16,929 nucleotides of DNA from JAZQNC01 sp045536155. GTDB lineage: Bacteria; Bacillota; Clostridia; Oscillospirales; CAG-272. Positions 1 through 6,640 of the stretch are shown piece by piece. The stretch spans positions 1-16,929 of the forward strand of contig JAZSMZ010000058.1 of NCBI GenBank assembly GCA_045536155.1, written 5' to 3'. Position numbers and translations under genes: made by a program. The notes under the pieces are model-generated. The model worked only from the letters and a program-made list of their open reading frames with translations. It made no database searches and was not told where the DNA came from. How positions within the stretch are numbered: the first letter of the stretch is position 1; every line of letters begins with the position of its first letter.

Positions 1-393
1 CTCTTTTGGGCATTTTTCTACAACGTCGTCTGTATTCCTCTCGCCTCGGGCGCATTTGCAGGCGTTCTCGGTTGGGAGCTTAACCCGATGGTCGGCGCTT
101 TGGCGATGAGCCTTTCGTCGTTCTGCGTTGTCAGCAATGCCTTAAGACTTAATTTTGTAAATCTGAGTAACAGAAAAAAGGAGAAAAAGATTATGAAAAA
201 GACAATAAAGATCGAGGGTATGATGTGCCCCCACTGCTCGGGACGCGTCGAAAAGGCGCTTAAAGAGATAGACGGAGTGATCTCTGCCGAGGCAAGCCAC
301 GAAACAAAGAGTGCTGTCGTTGAAGTGTCGCGCGATATTTCCGATAGCGAGCTGCGTGCTGTAATCGAAGCGCAGGGATATAAAGTACTGTAA
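1..393 (+). CDS. copA: Copper-translocating P-type ATPase, C-terminal end with fused HMA domain (5' partial)
   Basis: The reading frame is open from base 1, so the gene starts outside the window. Codons 1 to about 50 encode the last two membrane helices of a P1B-type heavy-metal ATPase (small hydrophobic residues with the family-typical NPM..ALAMSLSS segment and the N-A-L-R-L end). A basic linker, RKKEKK, follows. From codon 65 there is a complete heavy-metal-associated (HMA) domain with the metal-binding motif MMCPHC (GMxCxxC family). The protein exports Cu(I) across the cytoplasmic membrane; the C-terminal HMA domain would bind or deliver Cu(I). HMA domains usually lie at the N-terminus of CopA; a C-terminal one is a known clostridial variant. 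The linker codons also form a Shine-Dalgarno sequence for an internal ATG (see next entry). The stop TAA is followed by a strong terminator. The transport domain is too short here to exclude another soft metal; copper is inferred from CPHC. Confidence 0.85.
   Translation, partial: LFWAFFYNVVCIPLASGAFAGVLGWELNPMVGALAMSLSSFCVVSNALRLNFVNLSNRKKEKKIMKKTIKIEGMMCPHCSGRVEKALKEIDGVISAEASHETKSAVVEVSRDISDSELRAVIEAQGYKVL
193..393 (+). CDS. Possible internally initiated CopZ-like copper chaperone (same frame as CopA)
   Basis: An ATG at 193 lies in frame inside the copA reading frame and is preceded by AAGGAG at 178-183 with a 9-base gap, as good as the ribosome binding sites of the stand-alone genes nearby. 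Initiation here would give a 66-residue protein that is exactly one HMA domain with MMCPHC, the size of a free CopZ chaperone. This suggests one gene making both a fused HMA-ATPase and a soluble chaperone. Escherichia coli copA also makes a chaperone from the same gene, but by frameshifting. It could instead be the relic of a separate copZ joined to copA by loss of the copA stop codon. What is seen is the frame and the ribosome binding site; use of the internal start is inferred. Confidence 0.45.
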   Translation: MKKTIKIEGMMCPHCSGRVEKALKEIDGVISAEASHETKSAVVEVSRDISDSELRAVIEAQGYKVL

Positions 394-399
394 AAAATC

Positions 400-436
400 A
401 GTCGGGTTTTTGAAAAAACAAAACCCGACTTTTTTT
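400..436 (+). terminator. Rho-independent terminator after copA
   Basis: A perfect 11-base-pair stem, AGTCGGGTTTT (400-410) with AAAACCCGACT (420-430), encloses a 9-base loop and is followed directly by six T residues. It lies 6 bases after the copA stop codon. Confidence 0.93.
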
Positions 437-455
437 GTTTTTTTGAAAAAATATA

Positions 456-484
456 TTGACAACAGAGAAAAATGCTGTTATAAT
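456..484 (+). promoter_or_regulatory. feoA promoter
   Basis: TTGACA at 456-461 and TATAAT at 479-484 are separated by 17 bases, a consensus vegetative promoter. The predicted start is near 490, so the palindromic operator at 492-509 would cover the start of transcription. A second TATAAT overlaps at 484-489. Confidence 0.88.
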
Positions 485-491
485 ATAATGC

Positions 492-509
492 GGTTAGCCT
501 AAGCTAACC
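492..509. promoter_or_regulatory. Palindromic metal-regulator operator upstream of feoA
   Basis: GGTTAGC (492-498) and GCTAACC (503-509) form a perfect inverted repeat around CTAA. The half-sites match the core of the DtxR/IdeR box (TTAGGTTAGSCTAACCTAA). The site lies just downstream of the feoA -10 box, a position suited to repression by an iron-loaded DtxR-family protein. A near-identical copy precedes feoB. No regulator gene is visible in the window, so the family is inferred from the motif and the genes controlled. Confidence 0.78.
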
Positions 510-534
510 AAGACACAAAAACGGAGATGCCCAG

Positions 535-747
535 ATGAATTTGCTTGAAGTTGAGGAAGGAAAAGAATATATCATAAGCGATATCGTAACGGATGATGAG
601 GAGCTGAATTCCTTTTTGTTTTCGCTCGGCTGTTATGCCGGCGAGCCGATAACCGTTATATCGCGCCGCCGCGGCGGATGTGTTGTTTCCATCAAGGATG
701 GCAGATACAACATCGATAACCAACTTGCAGAGGCTATCATAGTCTGA
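535..747 (+). CDS. feoA: FeoA family ferrous iron transport accessory protein
   Basis: A 70-residue protein with the SH3-like FeoA fold pattern: a short N-terminal segment, a helix with the LFSLGC turn (residues 28-33), then G-E-P-I-T-V and two beta strands ending in the hydrophobic L-A-E-A-I-I-V. FeoA is a small cytoplasmic partner needed for Fe(II) uptake through FeoB. The start ATG at 535 has GGAG at 523-526, an 8-base gap. It lies 133 bases upstream of feoB, with its own promoter and operator, so feoA and feoB are probably co-regulated by the same iron regulator rather than relying on one transcript alone. Length is normal for the family (about 70-80). Confidence 0.9.
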   Translation: MNLLEVEEGKEYIISDIVTDDEELNSFLFSLGCYAGEPITVISRRRGGCVVSIKDGRYNIDNQLAEAIIV

Positions 748-804
748 TAAAGGATCGAGGACTATCATCGGACAGCGTTTTGCAGGTTGATTTTTTAGCA
801 CATT

Positions 805-824
805 CGGTTAGCATAGGCTAACCG
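805..824. promoter_or_regulatory. Second metal-regulator operator, upstream of feoB
   Basis: CGGTTAGC (805-812) and GCTAACCG (817-824) form a perfect 8-base-pair inverted repeat around ATAG. It matches the feoA operator in both arms and differs only in the spacer. It lies between feoA and feoB, upstream of a TATAAT at 841-846, where it would cover the poorly conserved -35 region of a feoB promoter. Confidence 0.78.
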
Positions 825-840
825 ATAAAAATAAGCAGTA

Positions 841-846
841 TATAAT
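841..846 (+). promoter_or_regulatory. Probable feoB -10 element
   Basis: A consensus TATAAT lies 35 bases upstream of the feoB ATG. The expected -35 position (about 818-823) falls inside the operator and does not resemble TTGACA, so the promoter is either weak or depends on another factor. A TTGATT at 787-792 is a less well placed alternative. Confidence 0.5.
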
Positions 847-880
847 TCCGAAACGGATTTCAATAAACAGGAGGACCCCC

Positions 881-1558
881 ATGCGAATTGCCCTTACAGG
901 TAACCCTAACTCCGGAAAGACCACCATGTACAATGCTCTTACCGGTTCCAGCGAAAAGGTAGGAAACTGGGCAGGTGTTACAGTTGACAAAAAAGAACAC
1001 CCCATTAAAAAGGTGTATACCTCAGGCGAGCAGATAATTGCCGTTGACCTTCCCGGCGCCTACTCGATGTCCCCTTTTACAAGCGAGGAAAGCATTACAA
1101 GCTCGTATGTAAAAAACGAGAACCCCGATGTTATCATCAACATCGTTGATGCTACAAATCTTTCGAGAAGCCTTTTCTTTACCACTCAGCTTCTCGAACT
1201 TGGAATTCCTGTTGTTGTTGCACTCAACAAGCACGATATCAACAAGAAAAAGGAAACAAATATCGATGCAGATGCTCTTTCGGCAAAGCTTGGCTGCCCT
1301 GTTGTACATACGGTATCCACTTCGGCAGACGGACTTCGCACAGTGGTAGAAAAGGCAATCGCAAGCGTTGGAAGCACGCAGAAGGCTCCTTATGTTCAGG
1401 GAGACATCGACCTTAGCGATAAGGCTGTTGTCGAGAAGGCCGACAGAGAACGCTTTGAATTTGTAAACGGCATCGTTTCGGATGTCGAAACGAGAAAGGT
1501 GTTCACCAAAAATACCAACGCGCAGGACAAACTCGACGACTTTTTGACAAACAAATAG
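881..1558 (+). CDS. feoB: FeoB ferrous iron transporter, N-terminal GTPase part, ended by an in-frame TAG
   Basis: 225 residues from an ATG with AGGAGG at 869-874. GTPase motifs are intact: P-loop GNPNSGKT (7-14), switch I GNWAGVTV (28-35), DLPG (56-59) and NKHD (116-119). The region after about residue 165 is the helical guanine-dissociation-inhibitor part. In FeoB this cytoplasmic domain drives or gates Fe(II) import. The frame stops at TAG (1556-1558) after the sequence DDFLTNK, and the same frame continues without any gap into a complete membrane domain. FeoB proteins normally read T-N-K-W-L-G-I-P here, so the TAG most simply replaces TGG by one base. As it stands the gene would give only a soluble GTPase. 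Possibilities: nonsense mutation, sequencing error, readthrough, or a split gene. Confidence 0.85.
   Translation: MRIALTGNPNSGKTTMYNALTGSSEKVGNWAGVTVDKKEHPIKKVYTSGEQIIAVDLPGAYSMSPFTSEESITSSYVKNENPDVIINIVDATNLSRSLFFTTQLLELGIPVVVALNKHDINKKKETNIDADALSAKLGCPVVHTVSTSADGLRTVVEKAIASVGSTQKAPYVQGDIDLSDKAVVEKADRERFEFVNGIVSDVETRKVFTKNTNAQDKLDDFLTNK
1556..1558 (+). other. In-frame amber codon at the FeoB domain junction
   Basis: TAG at codon 226 of the continuous 881-2902 frame, followed by C (TAG-CTG). It stands at the conserved Trp of the T-N-K-W-L-G-I-P junction. TAG is an ordinary stop elsewhere in the window (the first SDR ends at 13487-13489, the second at 14597-14599), so reassignment across the genome is unlikely. 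Confidence 0.85.
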
Positions 1559-1585
1559 CTGGGCATTCCGATATTTGCCCTTGTT

Positions 1586-2902
1586 ATGTGGGCGGTGTTC
1601 TGGATCTCTCAGGCAGGACCGGGTGCATGGCTGGCCGAGGGATACGACCTTGAAAGCGGATACCACATCTGGGGTCTTGTCGACTGCATCGCATGGTTTA
1701 AAGATATCGTCAGCGGTTGGATGGCAGGCGCGCACGATATTTTGCAGGCCATCGTGCTTGAGGGTATAATCGAGGGCGTTGCGGCTGTTGTAGGCTTTTT
1801 GCCTCTGGTCATGGTAATGTATTTCCTCATCGCTCTGCTCGAGGATTGCGGCTATATGGCCCGCGCTACCGTCGTGCTCGATCCTATCTTCAAGAAGGTC
1901 GGACTTTCGGGCAAATCGGTAATCCCCTTCATCATCGGTACAGGCTGTGCCATACCCGGCGTTATGGCTTGCCGAACCATTCGTAACGAGCGCGAGCGCA
2001 GAGCTACCGCGATGCTCGCCCCCTTTATGCCCTGCGGCGCAAAGCTTCCCGTTATCGCCCTTTTCGCCGGCGCATTCTTTGATAATTCGGAATGGGTGGG
2101 CACACTCATGTATTTTGCGGGAATAGTGATCATTCTTCTCGCGGCCCTTCTTATCAATGCACTCACCGGTCACAGATCGAGAAAATCCTATTTTATTATC
2201 GAGCTTCCCGAATATAAGCGTCCCTCCTTCGGTCTGGCATTCAAATCGATGTGCCAGAGAGGCTGGTCGTATATCGTCAAGGCGGGTACTGTCATTCTCG
2301 TATGTAACTTCGTCGTTTACATGATGCAGACCTACAGTTGGAGCTTTACCGCGGTTGACGATCCCTCGAGCTCCATTCTGGCAAGTATTGCAACTCCCAT
2401 CGCATACGTTATCGCACCCATCGTAGGTGTAACTCTGTGGCAGCTTGCCGCGGCGGCCGTTACCGGCTTCATTGCAAAGGAGTGCGTCGTTTCAACTCTC
2501 GCAACCGTCTTTATGTTCGAGCATCTTATCAACGAGGATCTTGAAGCGGTCGGCGCTATCGGAGCATCCAACATGGGCGGAATTACCGCAGTTGCAGGAC
2601 TTGCCTTCCTCATGTTCAACCTCTTCACTCCTCCTTGCTTTGCCGCTATCGGTGCAATGAACTCCGAGATCAAGAGCAAAAAGTGGCTCTGGGCAGGTAT
2701 CGGACTGCAGTTCGCTGTCGGATATACCGTCGGATTTTTAGTATTCTTCTTCGGCACACTTATCACCGGCGGATCATTCGGCGCTCTTTGGATGCCTGTA
2801 GTCGGCTGGGAGATAGTGATTGCCATTGCGGTCGTTTTTGCGGCAATGATCATCAGAAAAAACAAACAGATCAAAGCGGAATTCGCTCCTAAAAAAGCAT
2901 AA
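1586..2902 (+). CDS. feoB: FeoB ferrous iron transporter, membrane part, in frame after the TAG
   Basis: Same frame as the upstream GTPase part. The homology begins at 1559 (L-G-I-P-I-F-A-L-V), before the first available ATG at 1586, which has no Shine-Dalgarno sequence and lies inside the first membrane helix. The 438 residues contain the FeoB signatures: GYMARATVVLD (residues 89-99), the first Gate motif GTGCAIPG with its conserved Cys (121), PCGAKLP (149-155), a second Gate region around F-I-A-K-E-C-V-V, and eight or more hydrophobic helices. This forms the Fe(II) pathway in the cytoplasmic membrane. With the first part and one restored Trp the protein would be 673 residues, normal for FeoB. 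No other lesion is visible, which argues for a very recent mutation, an assembly error or readthrough rather than an old pseudogene. Confidence 0.85.
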   Translation: MWAVFWISQAGPGAWLAEGYDLESGYHIWGLVDCIAWFKDIVSGWMAGAHDILQAIVLEGIIEGVAAVVGFLPLVMVMYFLIALLEDCGYMARATVVLDPIFKKVGLSGKSVIPFIIGTGCAIPGVMACRTIRNERERRATAMLAPFMPCGAKLPVIALFAGAFFDNSEWVGTLMYFAGIVIILLAALLINALTGHRSRKSYFIIELPEYKRPSFGLAFKSMCQRGWSYIVKAGTVILVCNFVVYMMQTYSWSFTAVDDPSSSILASIATPIAYVIAPIVGVTLWQLAAAAVTGFIAKECVVSTLATVFMFEHLINEDLEAVGAIGASNMGGITAVAGLAFLMFNLFTPPCFAAIGAMNSEIKSKKWLWAGIGLQFAVGYTVGFLVFFFGTLITGGSFGALWMPVVGWEIVIAIAVVFAAMIIRKNKQIKAEFAPKKA

Positions 2903-2907
2903 AAAAG

Positions 2908-3105
2908 ATGAAAGATATAATTATAATCATTGTTATCATGATTGTCGTCGGCGCCGCCGCGGCATATCTTATCAGAGCCAAGATAAAAGGCCAAAAATGT
3001 GTGGGCTGTCCCTATTGCAACGACTGCAAAAAGGGGAGCTGTTCTACCTGCATGTCGTGCACGGCGGGCAAAGAAAATACCGATCAGACAAAAAACGATG
3101 CGTGA
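2908..3105 (+). CDS. FeoB-associated Cys-rich membrane protein
   Basis: A 65-residue protein: an N-terminal membrane helix made mostly of I, V, M and A (residues 4-22), a short basic stretch, then a Cys-rich tail with C-V-G-C-P-Y-C-N-D-C and C-S-T-C-M-S-C. This matches the FeoB-associated Cys-rich membrane protein family (Pfam PF12669), typically encoded directly after feoB in Firmicutes. The role is not established; binding of Fe(II) or an iron-sulfur centre at the mouth of FeoB is inferred from the Cys cluster. It begins 5 bases after the feoB stop with no clear ribosome binding site, so translation probably depends on ribosomes finishing feoB. The upstream amber codon would therefore also weaken this gene unless readthrough occurs. 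Confidence 0.85.
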   Translation: MKDIIIIIVIMIVVGAAAAYLIRAKIKGQKCVGCPYCNDCKKGSCSTCMSCTAGKENTDQTKNDA

Positions 3106-3116
3106 GCATCGTTTTT
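3091..3116 (+). terminator. Terminator of the feo locus, overlapping the last codons of the Cys-rich gene
   Basis: AAAAACGATGC (3091-3101) pairs perfectly with GCATCGTTTTT (3106-3116) around a GTGA tetraloop; the T-tract is part of the 3' arm and extends to 3118. The TGA stop codon (3103-3105) lies in the loop. Confidence 0.9.
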
Positions 3117-3179
3117 TTGCGCCTTTCATATTCACACAAAATTTTCAATATCCCCCTATCTCAAAACATAAAGCTTTTA

Positions 3180-3218
3180 TATAATGTAAAATAGCGGAGA
3201 ATGCGGTTTGCATTCCGC
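3180..3218 (+). promoter_or_regulatory. Probable -10 element and leader hairpin for the Na/Pi cotransporter
   Basis: TATAAT at 3180-3185 has only a weak -35 match (TATCTC, 3157-3162). The transcript would open with an imperfect hairpin: GCGG plus GAATGC (3194-3204) against GCATTCCGC (3210-3218), with a 2-base bulge. It lies about 38 bases before the ATG. Whether it is regulatory is unknown. Confidence 0.45.
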
Positions 3219-3255
3219 GTGATGTAAAAAAGATGTATGGAAGTTGGAGAAGATT

Positions 3256-5004
3256 ATGACAATTTTTAACGTGTTAAGCTTTATCGGCGGCCTTTGTCTC
3301 TTCCTTTTCGGAATGAACGTAATGGGCCAATCTCTTGAAAGAAGCGCGGGCGGCAAGCTCGAGCTTATGCTTGGCAAGCTTACAAGCAACAAGCTTATCG
3401 GTCTTATCACCGGTCTCGGCGTAACTGCGGTTATTCAGTCGTCGTCCGCCACCACCGTTATGGTAGTAGGCTTTGTAAACTCGGGTCTTATGTCTCTAAA
3501 ACAGGCCATCCACGTTATCATGGGTGCCAATATCGGTACAACAGTTACCGCATGGATACTCTCTCTTGGCGGCATTTCGGGCGACAATATCATATTGAAG
3601 CTCTTAAAGCCCTCCTCTTTTACCCCCGTTCTCGCTCTTATAGGTATCGCGCTTTATATGTTCTCAAAGAGCAACAAGAAAAAAGAGATAGGCACGATAT
3701 TCCTCGGCTTTGCCGTTTTGATGTTCGGTATGGAAACGATGAGCTCTTCCGTTTCGGGACTTTCCGACGTTCCCGCCTTCCGTGAGCTCTTCATCATGTT
3801 CAAAAACCCCGTTCTCGGTGTAATTGCGGGCGCTCTTCTTACCGCGATCATACAGTCGTCGTCGGCATCGGTCGGTATTTTGCAGGCGTTTGCCATGACG
3901 GGAGCTATCTCCTTCGGCGCGGCTATTCCGATAATCATGGGCCAGAACATAGGTACTTGTATCACCGCGATCTTGGCATCGTTCGGTACAAACAAGAATG
4001 CAAAACGAGCATCGCTCGTTCATTTGAGCTTCAACGTTATCGGCACGGTGATCTGGCTTGCCGTTTATGCAATAGTTGATGCGGTGTTCGCGCCCGCACT
4101 CTTTGATCAGGCCGCCACTATGCCCGGCATTGCGATTGCGCATTCGCTGTTCAACGTGGCCTGCACCGTATTGCTTTTCCCCATGTCGGGACTTCTCGAG
4201 AAGTTTGCCTACAAGCTTATTCCCGAAACGAAAAAGCCCGACGAGGTCTCCGAGCTCGACGAACGATTGCTTGCAACTCCCGCTGTTGCTCTTGAGCGCG
4301 CAACCGAGCTTACCAAGATCATGGCCGAGCTTGCCAACACGGCGTTGCTCAGCAGTATCAAGTGCCTTGACGAGTACAATGCCGAGGAGGCTGAATACAT
4401 CCGCGAGGCCGAGGACAAGACCGACCACTACGAGGACGTGATTGGAAGCTATCTTGTCAAGCTGAGCGCCCATACGTTGAATGAAAGCAACAGCGCCAAG
4501 GCGTCGGTGCTGCTCCGTGCCATCGGCGATTTTGAGCGCATCAGCGACCACGCTGTCAATATTCTGCAATCTGCAGAGGAGCTTAGAGATAAGGGAATAA
4601 AATTCACCGCTCCCGCCCTTGCCGAGCTTAAAAAGCTTTGCGACGCTACCGAGGAGATCGTCGGTCTTTCCAACAAGGCGTTCTGCGAAACCGATCTTGA
4701 GACGGCCCACTCCGTCGAGCCTCTCGAGCAGGTCATCGATAAGCTCAAGGATTTCTTGCGCTCGCAGCATATCGAGCGACTCCGTCAGGGTATATGCGGC
4801 ATTGAGGCAGGCTTTGTCTGGAGCGATCTTATCACCAATATGGAGCGCGTTTCCGACCATTGCTCCAATATTGCCGCCGGAGTTATAGATTCGGTATCGA
4901 ATAAGATGAATATCCACGAATCGCTCAAGATGATGCGTGAAGAGAGCGAGGATTACCGCAGAAAATACGGCGAGTATTCGGAGAAATATTTCACCTTCTC
5001 GTAA
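3256..5004 (+). CDS. Na/Pi cotransporter family protein with C-terminal PhoU-like domain
   Basis: 582 residues from ATG 3256, chosen because GGAG at 3246-3249 sits 6 bases upstream; an in-frame TTG at 3244 has no ribosome binding site. Two inverted Na/Pi cotransporter repeats (PF02690 type) each carry the signature QSSSA(T/S), at about residues 61-66 and 200-205, within hydrophobic segments covering residues 1-330. Residues about 345-560 form a helical PhoU-like domain rich in Glu/Asp with D-F-E-R-I-S-D-H and M-E-R-V-S-D-H, typical metal-binding PhoU motifs. The family moves phosphate with sodium across the membrane; the PhoU part is thought to sense or limit flux. No pst or phoR genes are adjacent, so phosphate-dependent control is not shown here. 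Direction (uptake or export) cannot be told from sequence. Confidence 0.9.
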   Translation: MTIFNVLSFIGGLCLFLFGMNVMGQSLERSAGGKLELMLGKLTSNKLIGLITGLGVTAVIQSSSATTVMVVGFVNSGLMSLKQAIHVIMGANIGTTVTAWILSLGGISGDNIILKLLKPSSFTPVLALIGIALYMFSKSNKKKEIGTIFLGFAVLMFGMETMSSSVSGLSDVPAFRELFIMFKNPVLGVIAGALLTAIIQSSSASVGILQAFAMTGAISFGAAIPIIMGQNIGTCITAILASFGTNKNAKRASLVHLSFNVIGTVIWLAVYAIVDAVFAPALFDQAATMPGIAIAHSLFNVACTVLLFPMSGLLEKFAYKLIPETKKPDEVSELDERLLATPAVALERATELTKIMAELANTALLSSIKCLDEYNAEEAEYIREAEDKTDHYEDVIGSYLVKLSAHTLNESNSAKASVLLRAIGDFERISDHAVNILQSAEELRDKGIKFTAPALAELKKLCDATEEIVGLSNKAFCETDLETAHSVEPLEQVIDKLKDFLRSQHIERLRQGICGIEAGFVWSDLITNMERVSDHCSNIAAGVIDSVSNKMNIHESLKMMREESEDYRRKYGEYSEKYFTFS

Positions 5005-5014
5005 GTCAACAAAA

Positions 5015-5040
5015 AAGGCCCGATGATGTCATCGGGCCTT
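5015..5040. terminator. Bidirectional terminator between convergent genes
   Basis: AAGGCCCGATGA (5015-5026) and TCATCGGGCCTT (5029-5040) form a near-perfect hairpin. A T-rich tract follows on the plus strand (5043-5050), and an A-tract precedes it (5011-5016), giving a U-tract for the minus-strand glycosidase gene that converges on it. Confidence 0.9.
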
Positions 5041-5048
5041 GATTTTTT

Positions 5049-6467
5049 TTATTTTGCCATTTCTATCTCAATGAGCACTTTTCCGCTTGTGTCTTTTGAA
5101 ACGAAGGGGGCGCTCTCCTTGCCGTTGATCTTGAACGAAGCGATCTTTGTGCCGCTGCCGCTCATTTTAACTGTAATATCCGCATCGCGGTAGAACAGAT
5201 TTTTCAGCTCGGCGCTCTCTGCAAGCGAGCTTCCCACGGGATTGAATGTGATTCCTTCGGTGGAAAAATTCATACCGAAGAGATCCATGTAGATGTTGCG
5301 CAGGTAAGCGGTTGCGCTCCAGGTCTGGACATTTTCCGAATCCCACTCGCGGATACCTTTACATTTATCTTCCTGGCGTCCGCCGTAGATTTCACCGGTG
5401 ATGGGGTGATACAGCTCTGCAAACTGATAATATTTAACTGCGTTTTCGGTCTGGCAGCGAAGCTCGTAATCGAACTTTTCAACGTCGCCGCTGACTGCGG
5501 CGGCATCCGCCCAGAAGCCCTGGACGTGGGGCCAAACGGTACCGCTGTGACGTCCGAATCCCATGCCGTCGGCAGTGTCGTAGCGGCTGAAGCTGGGGTA
5601 AACGCAGGTTATACCGTGTGCGCTGACGGGTGTGTTTTTGAGGATCGCTTTCTTCTGTTCGTCGTCGGCGATGTCAAAGAGGATCGCAAAGGCAAGTCCC
5701 ATGCCCTCGAGATGGTCGCATCCGCCGAACTGATCATGCATGTAGCGGTAGTTGCCGCGCTCGCTGTCCCAGAACACCTCGTTTATCGCCTTTTTCATCT
5801 TTTCGGCCTTTTCGGCGTATTTTGCTTCTTTGCCGAGCTCAGCTGCCATCTTGTCGGCGAGCACGTAGGAATAGTAGTAAAGGCAGTTGGTCGAAAGAGT
5901 GTGCATCGGAATGCCCACGCCGGTATCGACACAATGCTCGCGGTTGCGCTTTGAAAATTCGATGATACCGCTCATGCCGTGGCTTGCATAGATGTCGGGG
6001 TAAGCGGCAACGCCGTCGCCGTAGCAGGCGGCACCGCGGAAGAGGTTGAGAGAGGGGGTAAACTCGGTGAGCTCGAAATGCTCAAGCGAATTGCATACAG
6101 CCTCGTATGCCAAAGCCAAAAATTCCTTGTCGCCCGTGTAGAGGTACTGATACCACGCGCCAACAGTCCAGATTATTCTGTCCCAATACTCACCGTCGAT
6201 GAAATATCCCTTTTCGTTTTTGCCGACGACCGATTTTAAGGTATCGAGTGCGACATCGGGGCATACAAGTCCGCCCGCGTTCCAGGTGTTGATAGATGCA
6301 TCGCGGGTCCAGGGAGTGGTGTATCCGAGTCCGGCAATCATAACCGGACGCTCTTCGGTGAGAATGCCGTCCTTGAAGGGGAGTATATTCGCGGCCAGTG
6401 TTGAAACGGCCAATCTGTATGCAGTATTGATCTTTTTGTTGCTCGTAACCAAATAGGGTGCGTTCAT
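5049..6467 (-). CDS. Six-hairpin glycoside hydrolase, MGH1/GH63-like (alpha/alpha barrel)
   Basis: 472 residues. It has the pattern of an (alpha/alpha)6-barrel glycosidase of the mannosylglycerate hydrolase-like/GH63/trehalase type: T-P-W-T-R-D-A-S-I-N near residues 51-60, D-G-E-Y-W-D-R-I-I-W-T, a G-R-H-S-G-T-V-W-P-H segment, W-D-S-E-N-V-Q-T-W-S-A-T-A-Y-L, and a short C-terminal beta-sandwich-like tail. W-T-R-D and W-D-S-E contain acidic residues that could be catalytic. No signal peptide or membrane segment is seen, so it is probably cytoplasmic and acts on a small imported oligosaccharide. ATG 6465-6467 is preceded on the minus strand by AAGGAA at an 11-base gap. It is monocistronic, divergent from the radical SAM gene, with its own promoter. 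The substrate is not predictable; it is not adjacent to a sugar transporter. Confidence 0.78.
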   Translation of the reverse strand: MNAPYLVTSNKKINTAYRLAVSTLAANILPFKDGILTEERPVMIAGLGYTTPWTRDASINTWNAGGLVCPDVALDTLKSVVGKNEKGYFIDGEYWDRIIWTVGAWYQYLYTGDKEFLALAYEAVCNSLEHFELTEFTPSLNLFRGAACYGDGVAAYPDIYASHGMSGIIEFSKRNREHCVDTGVGIPMHTLSTNCLYYYSYVLADKMAAELGKEAKYAEKAEKMKKAINEVFWDSERGNYRYMHDQFGGCDHLEGMGLAFAILFDIADDEQKKAILKNTPVSAHGITCVYPSFSRYDTADGMGFGRHSGTVWPHVQGFWADAAAVSGDVEKFDYELRCQTENAVKYYQFAELYHPITGEIYGGRQEDKCKGIREWDSENVQTWSATAYLRNIYMDLFGMNFSTEGITFNPVGSSLAESAELKNLFYRDADITVKMSGSGTKIASFKINGKESAPFVSKDTSGKVLIEIEMAK

Positions 6468-6489
6468 AGAACTGAAAATTCCTTTCTGC

Positions 6490-6528
6490 TTTGTGATACG
6501 TCGTATACAAATCTCATTGTATCACAAA
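6490..6528. promoter_or_regulatory. Inverted repeat operator candidate at the glycosidase promoter
   Basis: TTTGTGATAC (6490-6499) and GTATCACAAA (6519-6528) are perfect 10-base arms with a 19-base spacer. The right arm overlaps the minus-strand -10 box. A smaller inner repeat, ATACAA with TTGTAT, lies between them. This is the layout of an operator for a sugar-responsive repressor (LacI/GntR kind), but no such regulator gene is in the window. Confidence 0.55.
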
Positions 6529-6544
6529 AAACAGAAATATTCAA
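6516..6544 (-). promoter_or_regulatory. Promoter of the glycosidase gene
   Basis: On the minus strand TTGAAT (6544-6539) and TACAAT (6521-6516) are separated by 17 bases. The start would fall near 6509, about 40 bases before the ATG, inside the inverted repeat. Confidence 0.72.
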
Positions 6545-6581
6545 TCACCTTTTGATAATTATTGCTGAAAAATGCAAACGC

Positions 6582-6610
6582 TTGACATTAAGAGCTCTTT
6601 ATAGTATATT
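6582..6610 (+). promoter_or_regulatory. Promoter of the radical SAM gene
   Basis: TTGACA (6582-6587) and TATATT (6605-6610) with a 17-base spacer. The predicted start near 6617 leaves a leader of about 24 bases and supports the ATG at 6641 over the one at 6629. Confidence 0.82.
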
Positions 6611-6640
6611 TTATTGTAGAACAAAACAATGAGGACAGAT

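Noticed and set aside
1556..1558. TAG reassigned to an amino acid in this organism
   Set aside because: Two other intact genes (ending 13489 and 14599) use TAG as their stop at the expected family length.
1022..2173. 383-codon open frame on the minus strand across feoB
   Set aside because: It runs opposite to a clear FeoB frame, has no protein-like motifs and no ribosome binding site; a shadow of codon bias.
3664..4917. 417-codon open frame on the minus strand across the Na/Pi cotransporter
   Set aside because: The opposite strand encodes two QSSSA repeats and a PhoU-like domain; the minus product looks like random His/Arg-rich sequence.
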